A stretch of 37,672 bases of DNA from an uncultured beta proteobacterium (GTDB taxonomy: Bacteria > Pseudomonadota > Gammaproteobacteria > Burkholderiales > Burkholderiaceae): assembly GCA_903846025.1 (NCBI GenBank), contig CAIMZP010000090.1:1-37672 (forward strand), written 5' to 3'. The translations under genes and the position numbers were made by a program. Shown here piece after piece: positions 36,757-37,672 of this stretch. The notes under the pieces were generated by a model that was given only the letters and a program-made list of their open reading frames with translations, was not told where the DNA came from and made no database searches. Every line of letters begins with the position of its first letter. Within the stretch, counting starts at the first letter, position 1.

Positions 36757-37672
36757 GCTTTGTCTCCGCCAATGCATGAGATAAACCAGAGATTGAACCA
36801 GCGCCCATCGTGATCACCACATCGCCATCACGCAATAAACCTAATATTTTTTCAGGCATTTGGTTAATCGTTGCCACAAAAGCTACAGCCGAATGATCTA
36901 GGCTGGTCTTGGAATTCTTATCTTCAGCGATTACTGCTTTCATCAAGCTTTCGCCATCCGCCCCTGGAATTTTTGCCTCGCCGGCAGGATATACCTCCGT
37001 GAGCACCAGAGCATCAAAATTTCTTAAAACTTGTACAAACTCACCAAAGCAATCACGCGTTCTAGTGAAGCGGTGTGGCTGGAATGCTAGAACTAGCCGA
37101 CGATTTGGATAAGCCCCACGCGCAGCCTCTAAAGTAGCGGCCATCTCCACAGGATGATGTCCATAGTCATCAACCAAAGTAAAGCTGCCACCCGCAGCTA
37201 AAGGAATTTCTCCATAGCGCTGAAAACGACGACCGACACCACCAAACTCAGACAAAGCCTTCACGATAGCTTCATCACTTACGCCTAATTCAGTAGCAAT
37301 ACCAATAGCCGCTAAGGCATTTCGTACATTGTGTAAACCAGGTAAATTTAACTGCACTTGCAACTGTCCCGGCTTATTCCCATGTCTTCTTACGGTGCGG
37401 CGATCTACCGTAAAGTGCATACGCGCGCCTACGGCCTTAATATTACTAGCACGAATATCAGCGTCTTCAGACAGGCCGTAACGCAAAATTGGCTGCGAAA
37501 CAAAAGGAATAATGTCTTTTACGTTTGCATCATCAATACATAAAACGGCTACGCCATAAAATGGCATGCGTTGAATAAACTGCACAAAGGCCTGCTTTAA
37601 TCTGGCCATATCATGCTGATAGGTGTCCATATGATCGGCATCAATATTGGTCACCACTTCCATGGCTGGAAA
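36749..37672 (-). CDS. murC: UDP-N-acetylmuramate--L-alanine ligase, partial at right edge
   Basis: First Mur ligase, adding L-Ala to UDP-MurNAc. The frame is open to the window end, so about the first third, including the ATP-binding Gly-Lys-Thr loop, is outside. What remains (308 codons) has [14 protein letters not shown] of the central domain, [15 protein letters not shown], and the C-terminal domain with [31 protein letters not shown] and VYPAGE, all typical of MurC rather than MurD/E/F. It overlaps ddlB by eight bases and is upstream in the same dcw transcription unit. Confidence 0.97.
   Translation of the reverse strand, partial: FPAMEVVTNIDADHMDTYQHDMARLKQAFVQFIQRMPFYGVAVLCIDDANVKDIIPFVSQPILRYGLSEDADIRASNIKAVGARMHFTVDRRTVRRHGNKPGQLQVQLNLPGLHNVRNALAAIGIATELGVSDEAIVKALSEFGGVGRRFQRYGEIPLAAGGSFTLVDDYGHHPVEMAATLEAARGAYPNRRLVLAFQPHRFTRTRDCFGEFVQVLRNFDALVLTEVYPAGEAKIPGADGESLMKAVIAEDKNSKTSLDHSAVAFVATINQMPEKILGLLRDGDVVITMGAGSISGLSHALAETKHV

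Noticed and set aside
1..37672. CRISPR arrays, insertion sequences, phage genes or a replication origin
   Set aside because: No regular spaced repeats, transposase or integrase motifs, or DnaA-box clusters were seen; the single palindromic pair at 13022-13044 is not an origin.

Overview
The window looks like chromosomal DNA of a small-genome betaproteobacterium in the Burkholderiaceae, most probably Polynucleobacter or a close relative. This is inferred from gene order (rplU-rpmA-obgE-proB, rppH/proS, murC-ddlB-ftsQAZ, secA next to lpxC, coaE-zapD-mutT), from protein features such as the INS-domain ProRS, and from the AT-leaning, tightly packed sequence. No database search was possible. Almost every base is genic, and no gene-free stretch exceeds 300 bases; the largest gaps are 4051-4324 and 16112-16321. 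There are no rRNA genes, CRISPR arrays, phage genes or transposases.

Layout. 1-4050: class Ia ribonucleotide reductase (nrdA then nrdB, minus strand; nrdB runs off the left edge), preceded by two NrdR-box-like palindromes exactly 31 bp apart. 4325-5993: a CcsA/YpjD-type membrane protein followed by an AmpD amidase fused to a membrane-anchored zinc-ribbon N-terminus. 6014-11181: ffh, proS, rppH, a CNP1-like lipoprotein and proB. 11209-14070: obgE, rpmA and rplU, with divergent ispB. 14092-14168: tRNA-Pro(CGG). 14239-17877: metabolic genes (FAA hydrolase, ketopantoate-reductase-like, squalene/phytoene synthase family, Ogt-type methyltransferase). 17995-21679: CNNM/CorC transporter, a short prepilin peptidase, coaE, zapD and a MutT Nudix gene. 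21724-22361: a mazEF toxin-antitoxin module with a 51-bp operator-like palindrome. 22423-24528: a DUF815 AAA+ ATPase and argJ. 24612-27202: a two-subunit periplasmic molybdenum hydroxylase. 27348-31606: secA, dciA (split by a frame change) and lpxC. 31638-37672: a peroxiredoxin, then ftsZ, ftsA, ftsQ, ddlB and murC (cut by the right edge).

How the genes work together. Most are housekeeping: dNTP supply, protein targeting (Ffh, SecA), translation (ProRS, L21, L27, ObgE, tRNA-Pro), isoprenoids (IspB), CoA, arginine and proline synthesis, and envelope growth (LpxC, MurC, Ddl, FtsQAZ, ZapD, AmpD). The accessory pieces are mazEF and the molybdenum hydroxylase pair, each sitting inside an otherwise conserved block, plus the squalene/phytoene synthase gene.

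I found no convincing wholly new multi-gene system. The points most worth a second look are: (1) dciA, the DnaB-helicase loader gene, is broken by a frame change at an A8 run yet both halves look conserved; (2) the PP0621-like/AmpD fusion and the N-terminally missing PilD, which may be two scars of type IV pilus gene loss; (3) several unusually strong palindromes or structured elements, at mazE, between rplU and ispB, at the obgE start, and between ftsZ and the peroxiredoxin gene.
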